Source: Fomitopsis serialis
Taxonomy: Eukaryota > Basidiomycota > Agaricomycetes > Polyporales > Fomitopsidaceae
Direction of reading: 5' to 3'
DNA: 17,024 bases
Assembly (NCBI RefSeq): GCF_022376445.1
Contig: NW_025955641.1
Coordinates: 1-17,024, forward strand
In this document: in pieces, positions 1 through 7,822 of the stretch
How the letters are laid out: every line of letters starts with the position of its first letter
How positions within the stretch are numbered: the first letter of the stretch is position 1
Program-made: the position numbers and the translations under genes
The notes under the pieces: generated by a model
The model's input: the letters and a program-made list of their open reading frames with translations, nothing else
Databases searched by the model: none
Told to the model about the DNA's origin: nothing

Positions 1-773
1 CTTCTCTTCGTCGTCTTCTTGAGGCGGCGCCGCTGCGGGCACCTCAGCTGGATCGGGTGCCGCCTCCTGCGCTGAAGCGATATGTAATCAGGACAATACG
101 ACGCACGAACAGTCTTCAAACAACTCTCACCTTCAGCTACCTCTTCCTCATCTTCGGCTTGCGCCTTTCCCTTCTTCCCTTTACCCTTCTTGCCCTTCTT
201 AGCCTTCTCCTTCACAGGGCCCCACTCCTCATCCGCGAGATCCTCCGCGGTCACCTCGACCGGCTTCTTCGCCGCGCTGATGTCTCCGTTTGCAGCCGCG
301 GCTTCAGTGTCAGAGCCCTCGCCAGGCGCGGGCCCGTCAGCGAAGGAAAACGTCCGCTCTCTTGCCTTTCTTGCCCTTCTTGTCCTTCTTACCCTTGGAG
401 GCCGCCTTGATAGTCGACTAGAGTGACAGACAAATCAATATACCATATCAAAGGACCTACCCTTAGTCACATATGTTGACTGCATACCATAAGACCTCCA
501 AAGTCTTCATCCTCGTCGGGCGCCGCATCGCCATCGTCTGCGCCGAGAGCTGCGAACGCCGAGAAACCCAGCCTTCTTGGTTGGCTTGGAGCCGTCATCA
601 GACGCTTCCGCAGCATCCGCTGAGGTACCTGCGTTGTTATTGGCGATAGTGGTGCCAGCATTCTCCCTGGATCGAGAGTGAGCAAGGCGTTTAGCTGAAT
701 ACAATCCCGGCACGGACCAGAAGTCATCATCGTCCTGCTTCTTTCCCTTCTTTGCCTTGTTCTTCGGTGCCAT
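1..773 (-). CDS. eIF5B: Translation initiation factor eIF5B, N-terminal part (partial, cut by left edge)
   Basis: eIF5B is the cytosolic GTPase that promotes joining of the ribosomal subunits. Only the disordered, charged N-terminal arm is present; the GTPase domain lies beyond position 1. The start at 773 gives MAPKNKAKKGKKQDDDDFW, typical of fungal eIF5B. Lys-rich blocks (KKGKKGKGKKGK) alternate with acidic Glu/Asp stretches, and a DEEWGPVKEKAKKGKKGK block follows. Exons by splice sites and phase: 773-718, 666-488, 417-131 and 71-1; introns of 51, 70 and 59 bases. Two frame breaks are needed: near 560-572 the frame moves to read AGFSAFAALGADDGD, and near 346-375 it moves to read ERTFSFADGPAPGEG. 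Each is explained by one extra base in a short homopolymer, and the remaining splice phases agree only if both are corrected. The family call rests on the N-terminus and composition, because no catalytic motif is visible. Divergent from the ARL2-like gene, 252 bases apart. Confidence 0.8.
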
Positions 774-1025
774 CTTGTCTGGGAGTTGAGCAGAGGCGCG
801 AAACGATCGTCAAGTGAGAAGGCTGCGTACAAGGACGAGGGGAGATGATGAGTGAGAGGGAGCGTACCACCTCCGGCTCCGGGAGTGGGTGGGCGAGGAA
901 AGTGGCTTCAGCGCTCAAGCGCTCGTGATCTCGGGTTATACTTGTGCTTCCACCACCACCTCTGCCCGCGCCCCGCGCCCGCTGCAAATATCTCAAATAT
1001 CGTTCGCTGGGCTGGTCAACCAACC
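774..1025. promoter_or_regulatory. Divergent intergenic region between eIF5B and ARL2-like gene
   Basis: These 252 bases separate two start codons on opposite strands, so they must hold both 5' UTRs and both promoters. I see no clear TATA box. The minus-strand side near 774-850 is moderately pyrimidine-rich in the direction of eIF5B. The ARL2-like start has a good context (CAACCATGG). The promoter role is inferred from layout only. Confidence 0.5.
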
Positions 1026-1906
1026 ATGGGCTTGCTGACTATCATTCGGAAGAACCGGCAGAAGGAGAAAGAGATGCGCATACTGTTCCTGTACGCCGGA
1101 TGCCCGAAGGAGTCGCTGGTCCTCACGCCGATGCATCCACTGTAGCGGCCTCGATAACGCTGGGAAGACGACCATTCTCAAGAAACTCAATGGAGAGGAC
1201 ATCATGGGGATCAGCCCAACATTGGGCTTCAACATCAAGACTTTCGTCCATCGCAAGTGAGCCTCGATCATCTCGCTCGTGCTTGCCGACATCTGAGAGG
1301 ACGCGTCTCCGTAGATACACCCTGAATATATGTAGGTCATGTTACCATCGGTCTCCTCTCATTCGACCAATATCGTGTACCAGGGGATGTCGGAGGACAA
1401 CGCACACTCAGACCGTACTGGCGTAACTACTTCGAGCAGACAGACGCACTAGTTTGGGTAGTCGACTCGGGCGATCGTATGCGGATGAACGATTGCAAGG
1501 AAGAGCTGCACAGTCTCCTGCTAGAAGATGTACGTCATCCGTTTCACATATGCTGAGTTTTCATCTTAGCCATGAACCTCAGCGACTGGCGGGCGCGTCT
1601 CTGCTCGTATTCGCGAACAAGCAGGATCTGCAGGGCTCCATGAGCAGCCCTGAGATCCGCGACGTACGTATCATTCTCCGCCAGTGACAAGCAGTCAGTG
1701 TTTACTGATCCTCGTGTCAGGCATTGGACCTTCTGTCCATCAAGTCCCACCGGTGGAAGATTTTGCCTTGCAGTGCTATGACCGGCGAGAACCTCGTGGA
1801 GGGTCTCGACTGGGTCGTCGACGATGTGGCAGGTAGGCTGTATTATTCGACTACTACTGAGGATACAGTGCCACGCCAGGAGCCAAGCCCTGTCGCTGTA
1901 CACTAA
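1026..1906 (+). CDS. ARL2: ADP-ribosylation factor-like GTPase 2 (ARL2/Cin4 type)
   Basis: ARL2 is a small GTPase that works with tubulin cofactors (in yeast, Cin4) in tubulin folding and microtubule function. Six exons: 1026-1090, 1146-1256, 1315-1331, 1384-1529, 1583-1663, 1721-1906. All five introns (52-58 bases) have GT-AG ends and agree in phase, giving 201 residues. Motifs: P-loop GLDNAGKTT (23-31), switch [12 protein letters not shown] (45-55), WDVGGQR (65-71), NKQD (125-128), and the CSAMTGEN guanine-contact motif. [11 protein letters not shown] and [17 protein letters not shown] mark ARL2 rather than ARF or ARL3. Gly2 is present, though ARL2 proteins are generally not myristoylated. 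The C-terminus is about 17 residues longer than the 184-residue human protein, with an unremarkable tail after LYYSTT. Exon 3 is only 17 bases long. Reading frame intact. Confidence 0.95.
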
Positions 1907-2014
1907 CATTTAATGTAATACCACACTGCTGTCATGATATCCTCGTTCTGTAGAGTCTATTCGTTCGGATGAACTCGACAAGGTCTGTATAATACAACTG
2001 GACTCTGATTAATG

Positions 2015-2051
2015 ATTGCCTGAGCGACTGTACATGTCGCTGGCAGGCGAT
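2015..2051. repeat. Inverted repeat / hairpin in the shared 3' region
   Basis: The arms are GCCTG-AGCGAC (2018-2028) and GTCGCT-GG-CAGGC (2036-2048), around a 7-base TGTACAT loop. The six inner pairs and five outer pairs are perfect, separated by a two-base GG bulge on one side. Allowing one G-U pair, the stem extends three more pairs to 2015 and 2051. It lies about 110 bases past the ARL2 stop and about 210 bases past the dehydrogenase stop, so it could fold in either 3' UTR. A role in RNA end formation is inference. Confidence 0.5.
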
Positions 2052-2091
2052 AGGTGTACGCGTCAGTGCCTGCGCAATATGCTGGTGCACT

Positions 2092-2115
2092 TGGCTACTT
2101 ACATGGCTACTTACA
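2092..2115. repeat. 12-base tandem repeat, two copies
   Basis: TGGCTACTTACA occurs twice head to tail (2092-2103 and 2104-2115) without mismatch. It is in noncoding sequence between converging genes. It may be a simple slippage duplication. Confidence 0.7.
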
Positions 2116-2262
2116 CGCACAAGGAGCCTGTCCCACAACTGACACAGTAAATCCGTTAATATTCAGTACCGTTAATCAAGCACAGGCTACATTATCGACC
2201 CCGAGGTGACCTCCAGGAATCCTGGTATGTCCGACCCGTCCACGCACATTATAAGCTAGCGG

Positions 2263-4022
2263 TTACGAATACTCCTTCTGAATCAGCTTCGCAATGGTCT
2301 GCAATTGAATATTCGATGTCCCCTCGTAGATCGCGCCCTGAAGGCACCACCATCAGCGAATCTGTTCCTCCACAGCACGAAGACCACCTCAAAAGTACTC
2401 ACTATCTTTGAATCCCTCCAGTACTTTTCGATCCCCGTCTCCCTCGTAAATCCGACTCCGCCCGCCCACTCAATCGCCGCGCCGCTCACTTTCTGCGCGA
2501 CCTCGCTCGCAACAAGCTTCGCTATCGCTGCCTCGCGCACAAACGACTTCCCCTCCTCCTTCCGGCGCGCGGCGTTGTATGTCAGCAGCCGCGCCGCCTC
2601 GATGTCGCACGCCGCGCGCGCCTGCTGGAAGGACAGGCCCTGGAAGGTGCCCACGGGTTGCCCGAACTGCTTGCGCTCAAAGGTGTAGGGCACGGCCTTG
2701 GCAAAGGCACCTTGTGCAAGGCCTATCATTTGGGCGGCGATTCCGATGCGGCCTGAAGGGATGTTGATGTTGGTTGTCAGCGGATCATGCTTTGTTGAGG
2801 TGATGTCTCCCCACCTTCATTGAGGATCTCAATCGCAATCTGAGATATTTAGACAAGTCAGGATGACTGGTCAGGGATTTCTCTGGATCATGCGGACCTT
2901 GTAACCCTTTCCCTCACCGCCGATGATATTCTCGGCCGGGACGCGCAGGTCATCAAAATTCAGCGAACACGTCGATGAAGCCCGGATGCCGAGCTTCTGC
3001 TCCTTTTTCGCAATTTGGACGCCCATGTCCTTCGTCGCGATGAAGCAGGTGATGCCCTTATATCCCTTGCTGGGGTCGGCCTAGCGGTCATGGTCGCACA
3101 GTGAGTTCTGCGACATGTAATCGGTGATGGGACATACGTTCGCAAATATGAGGAAGACGTCTGCTTCGTAGGAGTTCGTGATCCACATCTTGCTCCCGTT
3201 GATGACCCAGTCATTCCCGTCCTTGACCGCGCGTGTCTGCAGGGCGAAAGCGTCCGAGCCGGAGGCAGGCTCCGAGAGGCAGAAGGATCCGAGCTAAGAC
3301 GCATGTCAATAATCATGAAATGTCGTACCGCTGGAAACTGGATACCTTCGACTCCGAGAGGAGAGGCAGCCACTTGTCCTGCTGCTCCTTCGTGCCATAG
3401 TTACGGAGGACGGTGTTTACGAGGGTATTGTGCACGTCGCACATGACTGATACCGACGGGTCGACCTTCGCAAGCTCCTCAATCGCGATGATCGCAGAGG
3501 TGAAGGACGACTCAGCGCCGCCATGGTCCGCGCCGGTCTCGATGCCCATCAACTGCAGGAGGTCATGCTCAATCTCGAGCACTGCATTGCACTGCTGAAG
3601 CACTCACCCCCTGCTCGAAAAGTGCCTTGATAATCGCTGGGTCCATCATCTCAGCCTCGTCCATCTCCCGAACCTTGGGAGCTATTACTTCCTGCGCGAA
3701 TCGCGCGACTGCCAGTGTATTACGGATCGGTCATCGCCTCCCAAGTACCCGAGGGATGGCCCGAGGACGTACCGGATTCGCGCAGCATCTGCTCCTCGTC
3801 GCTGAAGGTGTCTAACGAGGTTGGGTGCACATCTGAGTGTGCAGCGAGCGACCTCGAGAACGACCGAGCTGAGCTGTTGCGACAGATTAATCCCTCAGCC
3901 AAAATACCTCCTCGAGGTCAGGGATACAACGGCTCTTACCTTCTCAGGGCCCTAGGCAGCGAGCTGGGGGACGCTCGCAGAGCTGGTGCGCGGCATGCAA
4001 TTCGAAACAGGGCTTGAGACAT
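2263..4022 (-). CDS. ACADSB: Short/branched-chain acyl-CoA dehydrogenase, mitochondrial
   Basis: FAD-dependent enzyme that makes the trans-2-enoyl-CoA from short or branched acyl-CoA in the mitochondrial matrix, passing electrons to ETF. Nine exons: 4022-3940, 3873-3773, 3708-3608, 3552-3346, 3293-3138, 3080-2898, 2839-2815, 2752-2403, 2337-2263. Eight GT-AG introns (52-66 bases) agree in phase and give 426 residues, the usual length. The first ~40 residues are rich in Arg and Ser with no acidic residue, as in a mitochondrial targeting peptide. Signatures: [15 protein letters not shown] (165-179), [12 protein letters not shown] (193-204), [17 protein letters not shown] (from ~285), [17 protein letters not shown], and [10 protein letters not shown] with the likely catalytic Glu407. 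The start has a CACCATG context. Exon 7 has only 25 bases. The choice of short/branched-chain over butyryl-CoA dehydrogenase rests on overall resemblance and is less certain than the superfamily. Confidence 0.93.
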
Positions 4023-4130
4023 GGTGTACGAGGAGAAGACAGAGGCAGGGGAAGGGTGGTAAATAGGGCGCAGTCCCCGCCAAGGCCCTCCGTACGGGGA
4101 AATAGGGTGGGGTATGGGGTAATCACATGT
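4023..4130 (-). promoter_or_regulatory. Upstream region of acyl-CoA dehydrogenase with CT tract, TATTTA box and G-rich motif
   Basis: Read on the minus strand, the stretch just before the ATG is strongly pyrimidine-rich (about 4025-4058), a common feature near fungal transcription starts. A TATTTA element lies at 4060-4065, about 40 bases before the ATG. Farther up, the plus strand has four G runs at 4096-4119 that fit a G-quadruplex pattern. The promoter role is inferred from position and composition. Confidence 0.45.
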
Positions 4131-4885
4131 TATTGGTCCGAAGAGGGCATCGGGGGTGATGGGATCTGCACGGATCTCCATCTCGATCCGTCTCGAGCAG
4201 GTGAAAAACGTGAAGACCGGCTCTCGCTTGCCTTTGAGCTCGTCGAGCCGCACATTGGCTCGTCCGATTGCTGCAATAATTCGCAGGGAGATTCACAGAC
4301 CTATCCGAGTCATTGCCTAAATGTGCAGCAAACAAAACTTTGTACAATATCGATACTCGTGCGCAGTCAATCTTGCTCGCGGTGACTCAAAGTTAGAACT
4401 TGATGTCGGCTACGTACTTGCGATGTGCAAGCGAGCACAGCTTTCACCCCGAACTCAAAAAACCAAACTTTACCGGTTATCTTGCCCATGCAACTCCAAC
4501 GGGGAAAAAGGTTGTCGACCTGGGTGCCGCGCAATCATCTGAGGACAGACCGGGGGATTCAGGCGTGCCTCACAAGAATTCATATGTGCTATTGTGTTAG
4601 TCGAGAAGAAGTTCCAACGACAACACAGCGATTTTCTATCTGCTCATTGAATGAGATCCCTTCAGTACTGGTGTTGGACAAAACGTACAATAATGCTTCA
4701 AACCACCCGGCACACCGAGTTACCGTGCGGGTCAATGAGTGTGGGAGGCCGGGCGTCCGCCGCCAATTGCCATAGAGCGAATTCGCACTGGTGCAAAGAT
4801 GCGAGGTCTGCTTCTTCTGCATTGAATAGGCTCTCGTGTTGTGGCCGGGATTGCAGTGGCCGTATGCCGGTAGATCTTTCAAAGG

Positions 4886-5131
4886 GTGCAAGTCCCAGAC
4901 CAGCTCACAGGATAGGGCAAGCTTATGTGAACGGCACAAGTGGAGGCTGCGAGTGAACCCGAAGTCAGAGAGCGCGACAGGCGCTCATGCGAGTAGGGTA
5001 CAGAGTCATATATACAGATGACCCTGCGGATCTTCCTGCAACCTAGCAGTCGAACGCCAATCCAAGTGTCAAGGGGCCACCCGAACTCATACTGAGAGAC
5101 GCATTGTTGTGGCGAATATGGATGCACTGAG
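4886..5131 (+). repeat. Diverged tandem duplication, copy 1
   Basis: This stretch aligns with 5170-5490 in the same order. Matching landmarks are GTGCAAGTCCCAGACCAGCTC (read with one or two changes in copy 2), GTGAACGGCACA, GGCTGCGAGT, GATCTTCC, CTAGCAGT followed by GACGCCAA-like sequence, CCAAGTGTC (5062-5070), CTCATACTGAGAGAC (near 5087-5100) and GAATATGGATGCACTGA. Substitutions and small indels are scattered, so the duplication is not recent. Confidence 0.7.
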
Positions 5132-5169
5132 ATAAAATAAGCAGCGGTGTTCACACGAGGATTGCACAT

Positions 5170-5490
5170 GTGCAAGGCCCGGACCAGCTCGCAGATAGTG
5201 CATGGCCGGTATGTGAACGGTACATGTGGATGCTGCGAGTTAACCTGAAGTTGAAAAGAGCGCAACAGGCACGTATGTGAGTAGGTGCTTGCAGAATCAT
5301 ACAGATGAGCATTGAACCTACGCATCTTCCCACAATCTAGCAGTTGGACGCCAACCCAAGTGTCTAGTAGTCTCCCGCAGGCAGACCACCAACACGACCT
5401 CTGTGATGAGGGAGGACAGTCGTATAAGGACAGTCGAGGGATCCGAGCTCATACTGAGAGACTCCATTGGTGAGAATATGGGTGCTCTGA
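5170..5490 (+). repeat. Diverged tandem duplication, copy 2, with ~70-base insertion
   Basis: Second copy of the unit at 4886-5131. Landmarks recur as GTGCAAGGCCCGGACCAGCTC-like sequence, GTGAACGGTACA, CTAGCAGTTGGACGCCAA, CCCAAGTGTC (5355-5364), CTCATACTGAGAGAC (near 5449-5462) and GAATATGGGTGCTCTGA. About 70 extra bases lie between CCAAGTGTC and CTCATACTGAG, roughly 5365-5445. That insert contains AGGACAGTCG twice (5413-5422, 5427-5436). Sequence after copy 2 (near 5491-5520) also resembles that after copy 1, so the true unit may be longer. Confidence 0.7.
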
Positions 5491-5653
5491 ATTGTGATAA
5501 TCCACGATGCTTACGAGGGCTGACCGCTGTCATCTTGAGCAGATTCCGGACAGCGAGACCTGCGTACGACCGTGCTCCATGTCAAGCACTCGAAGACAGA
5601 TATCAATACAACGAACGGACAAACTCGACAGCAAAATCAATACACAAAAAAGC

Positions 5654-6143
5654 TCAGTCTTGATCTGACTGGTCTCGAGGGCGATACCGTATCCCTCGTG
5701 CCTCCAGCTCTCCCTCGACATCTTCCGGAACGCGACCCTTGACGCGGACAGCGTACATTCCGCGAACGTACGTTTCTGGTCACCAAACCTCCATGTCAGA
5801 AGAGAGCGGAAATAGTGAAATGTATGATCGGGCTCACTTGTTCGCTGCCATGTCGCAACCCAGCTCCGCTCAGGGTCGATGACCGCAATCACGCCGTCGA
5901 AATGTGTTGTTGTGCATGCCTGGATGCGATCCGGGTAGCCTTTCATCTGAGCACACAAGGTCGCAGGTTAGCAACGGCAAGAAGCATGTCTCCATACAGA
6001 GTACAGACCTGCATGATCTCTTCGCAGTTCGGACAGCCATATTTGCGGAAGTCGCCTGGTGTCTGGATGATCGAGCAGAGGAGACATGCGCGCAGCTGTT
6101 TTGCGCGGGGCTGTGGCGGGATGGCAGCTTGTCCTTGCGACAT
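5654..6143 (-). CDS. SPT4: Transcription elongation factor SPT4
   Basis: SPT4 binds the NGN domain of SPT5 to form DSIF, which rides on RNA polymerase II and supports elongation in the nucleus. Three exons: 6143-6009, 5946-5838, 5775-5654; two 62-base GT-AG introns agree in phase, giving 121 residues. The zinc-binding cysteines are visible as C20-x2-C23 and C37-x2-C40 (in KYGCPNCEE). KGYPDRIQACTTTHFDGVIA and WVATWQRTKTYVRGMYAVRV are family hallmarks, here joined across intron 2. The N-terminus has about 15 extra residues before the zinc finger, as in many fungal homologues. The start at 6143 is the first ATG in frame. Reading frame intact. Divergent from the BIG1-like gene. Confidence 0.95.
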
Positions 6144-6391
6144 CGTAGCAAAAGTGGTCAATGTAGCTCCTGCAAACCCAGTGCAGATAGTGGCAGACGC
6201 AGGGATGCGAGCAGAGTCGCGGTGAAGGACGAAGTTGCAAGCCCAAGCTCAAGTGGCACTGGCAGAGCGCACCATTTCCCTTTCGGGAAGGGCGGGCGTT
6301 CCCGATGGCCGAGCGCGCGGCGCCGCGAGCGCATCGTCACCTGCACCGCGACCGCGACGTTCACAGAACCGTTCACCATCCTCAGCTGGCC
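6144..6391. promoter_or_regulatory. Divergent intergenic region between SPT4 and BIG1-like gene
   Basis: These 248 bases hold both 5' UTRs and promoters. The plus-strand half (about 6290-6390) is GC-rich with many CG dinucleotides. No TATA box or named factor site stands out. An open frame runs from 6305 into the BIG1-like gene in the same frame, but the ATG at 6392 is preferred because a signal peptide follows it directly. Confidence 0.45.
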
Positions 6392-7400
6392 ATGGCCCGA
6401 AGTGCTCTCTACTGTCTCTTGACTCTGCTCCCGGCCGCTTCGTATGCGTACTCTGGCACGGCTCCTATCGTCGCGTGGTCGTCACACAGGTAGGTCGTGG
6501 CTGAGGTGCTCAGTCGATGTCACAGACTGACTGCTTCGCCGTAGCTCGAATGCGCTGAACTCGGCATCCTCAGAAGGATATACCAGCCCTGTCACCGCAC
6601 TCGAAGACATCCTCTTGAAGGGTGCGGTATGCCAACATGATGCCATTATCCTGGTTGACCAGAAGGGCGTAAGTGAAGCTATGCAAACCACAAGCACTCC
6701 TTACTGACTTGCCATCCACTCAGTTGCACGCCTCCGACCTCCGCAACCTCCCTTCCTCCAGCTCTCTCGCACAGACTCTGAACAGCGCCGTCTCTACCCT
6801 GGAGCTGCCCTACGTAGCCCGCAGCGTCTCGAACCCATTCTCGAGCCTCGCCGGGACAGTCGCTGACCGCTGCGGAGCACGCGTGGTCAGTCATGCACCT
6901 GGCCAGGCTGATGCTGCTCTGAGCGGGAAGGAGAAACACGTCGTGTGTGTGGAGATGCCGTCTCTGGACGGTTTCGAGGGTGCAGACAGGAGGAAGGCTG
7001 TGGCCGAACACGGTGCGTCGCTTCCACTTTGCGACCGACTCGCCCACTGAGCTCCTTCCGCTACACAGACTCTAGCTTGTCTTCCGCCCTCACAAAACTC
7101 GGAGAGACGTTCCCAAGTCACCTCGTCGTCTACGCAGGCTGGCACCCCTCTCTCTACATCCGCCAATCCTCCCCCTTCGCCTCCAACCTTACGTCCACTG
7201 CCGCGTTCGCAACGCCGTCAGGAGGTATCCTGGCCCGCTACCAGCTGCTCACGCCCGGCCTCATTCTCGCGCTTGCCGTCGGCTTCTTCCTTCTCGTGCC
7301 AATTGTGTTGATGGGAATTTCCGCCCTGGCAAGCATCCAGTCTCCCCTGCAGGGAGAGGCACCGAAAGGCTACATCGCTTCGGAGAAGAAGAGCCAGTGA
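6392..7400 (+). CDS. BIG1: BIG1/VOA1-like ER type I membrane protein
   Basis: Resembles the fungal BIG1 / V-ATPase assembly factor VOA1 / Ac45 group, ER proteins linked to V0 assembly and to beta-1,6-glucan in cell walls. Four exons: 6392-6489, 6545-6668, 6724-7012, 7069-7400; three introns (55-56 bases) agree in phase, giving 280 residues. A signal peptide (MARSALYCLLTLLPAASYA, 1-19) is followed by a luminal domain with GTAPIVAWSS, as BIG1 proteins often begin. One hydrophobic segment (about 231-255, LILALAVGFFLLVPIVLMG) leads into GISALASIQSP, a conserved feature of this TM domain. The protein ends in KKSQ, which fits the KKxx ER-retrieval signal. Three Ser-rich stretches suggest O-mannosylation. 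The exact role (V-ATPase assembly or glucan synthesis) cannot be told from sequence. Confidence 0.8.
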
Positions 7401-7822
7401 GGTTAGTGTTCGTGAGAGGATGGATATCCATTCGACTCAGTGGCCGCCTATGGCGGGTTGGTGCGCATGTAACGTATACGGACGTGTGTTCAACAATAAT
7501 GACTAACTATTCCATTACCACCGTCCGCTTGTAAAGGACCGAAGCTAGTTCTCCCGGATGCCTTCTGCTTCAGTCGCAACCGTTTGAGCGTCGGTCGCCG
7601 AGACTGGGGACTGGAGATCGTCGTCGGGGACCCGACGGCGGCATTCCGGGCCGAACAGTGCTCCCTGTCATCCTCGTCCTCTCACCGAGCTGCACAATCC
7701 TCCGGCATTTCCGCATCCATGTCTCCCCCTGACCAGGATCGATGAGCGCATGCATATATACTGACCCGCGACACTCAACACCCTAGCGTAGACTGTCACC
7801 CAGCTCAGAAGAAGCGCGCAAA
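7401..7822 (+). promoter_or_regulatory. Intergenic region: BIG1-like 3' UTR and UPF0303 promoter
   Basis: No gene is supported. The first part is the 3' UTR of the BIG1-like gene. TATATA at 7755-7760 lies about 63 bases before the UPF0303 start and is a reasonable TATA box. A palindrome, CGTCGGGGACCCGACG, lies at 7622-7637. Sequence near 7790-7820 is A/C-rich leading to the ATG. Both assignments are by position. Confidence 0.45.
7622..7637. repeat. 16-base palindrome upstream of UPF0303 gene
   Basis: CGTCGGGGACCCGACG is a perfect inverted repeat (6-7 pairs each side). With G-T pairs it extends outward to roughly 7618-7641. It lies about 190 bases before the start. It could be a binding site for a dimeric regulator such as a zinc-cluster factor, or chance in GC-rich sequence. 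Confidence 0.4.

Larger units (their letters stand above)
1907..2262. other. Convergent 3' region between ARL2-like gene and acyl-CoA dehydrogenase
   Basis: No gene is supported here. The stretch carries the 3' UTRs of two converging genes. It contains an imperfect inverted repeat at 2015-2051 and two exact adjacent copies of a 12-base unit at 2092-2115, both listed separately. The region just after the ARL2 stop is AT-richer than the flanking coding sequence, as expected of a 3' UTR. Confidence 0.6.
4131..5653. other. Gene-poor region between acyl-CoA dehydrogenase and SPT4
   Basis: No coding region is supported across these 1.5 kb. Open frames exist on both strands but none has recognisable motifs, coherent composition or a convincing exon chain. 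The only clear structure is the diverged tandem duplication at about 4886-5490. I see no transposase, reverse transcriptase, LTR ends or tRNA. The last ~100 bases before 5654 are AT-rich and are probably the SPT4 3' UTR. An unconserved or noncoding RNA gene cannot be excluded. Confidence 0.5.

Noticed and set aside
1833..1868. Possible 36-base in-frame intron (GTAGGC to ACAG) near the end of the ARL2 gene
   Set aside because: It is shorter than every confident intron here, and the retained sequence gives GRLYYST, matching the expected ARL2 C-terminal helix.
2295..2767. Plus-strand open frames opposite acyl-CoA dehydrogenase exons
   Set aside because: Antisense shadows; the minus strand has the full signature and consistent splicing.
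4879..5325. 148-residue open frame on the minus strand over the tandem duplication, with internal protein-level repeats
   Set aside because: The protein repeat is only the shadow of the DNA duplication. No known motif, no supporting exon structure, and composition unlike the genes around it.
4131..5653. Search for transposons, LTRs, tRNA or rRNA in the gene-poor region
   Set aside because: No terminal repeats with target duplications, no transposase or reverse transcriptase motifs and no tRNA-like T-arm with matching stem were seen by eye.
6305..6391. In-frame upstream ATG for the BIG1-like protein
   Set aside because: It would place 29 charged His/Arg-rich residues before the signal peptide; the ATG at 6392 directly starts a proper signal sequence.
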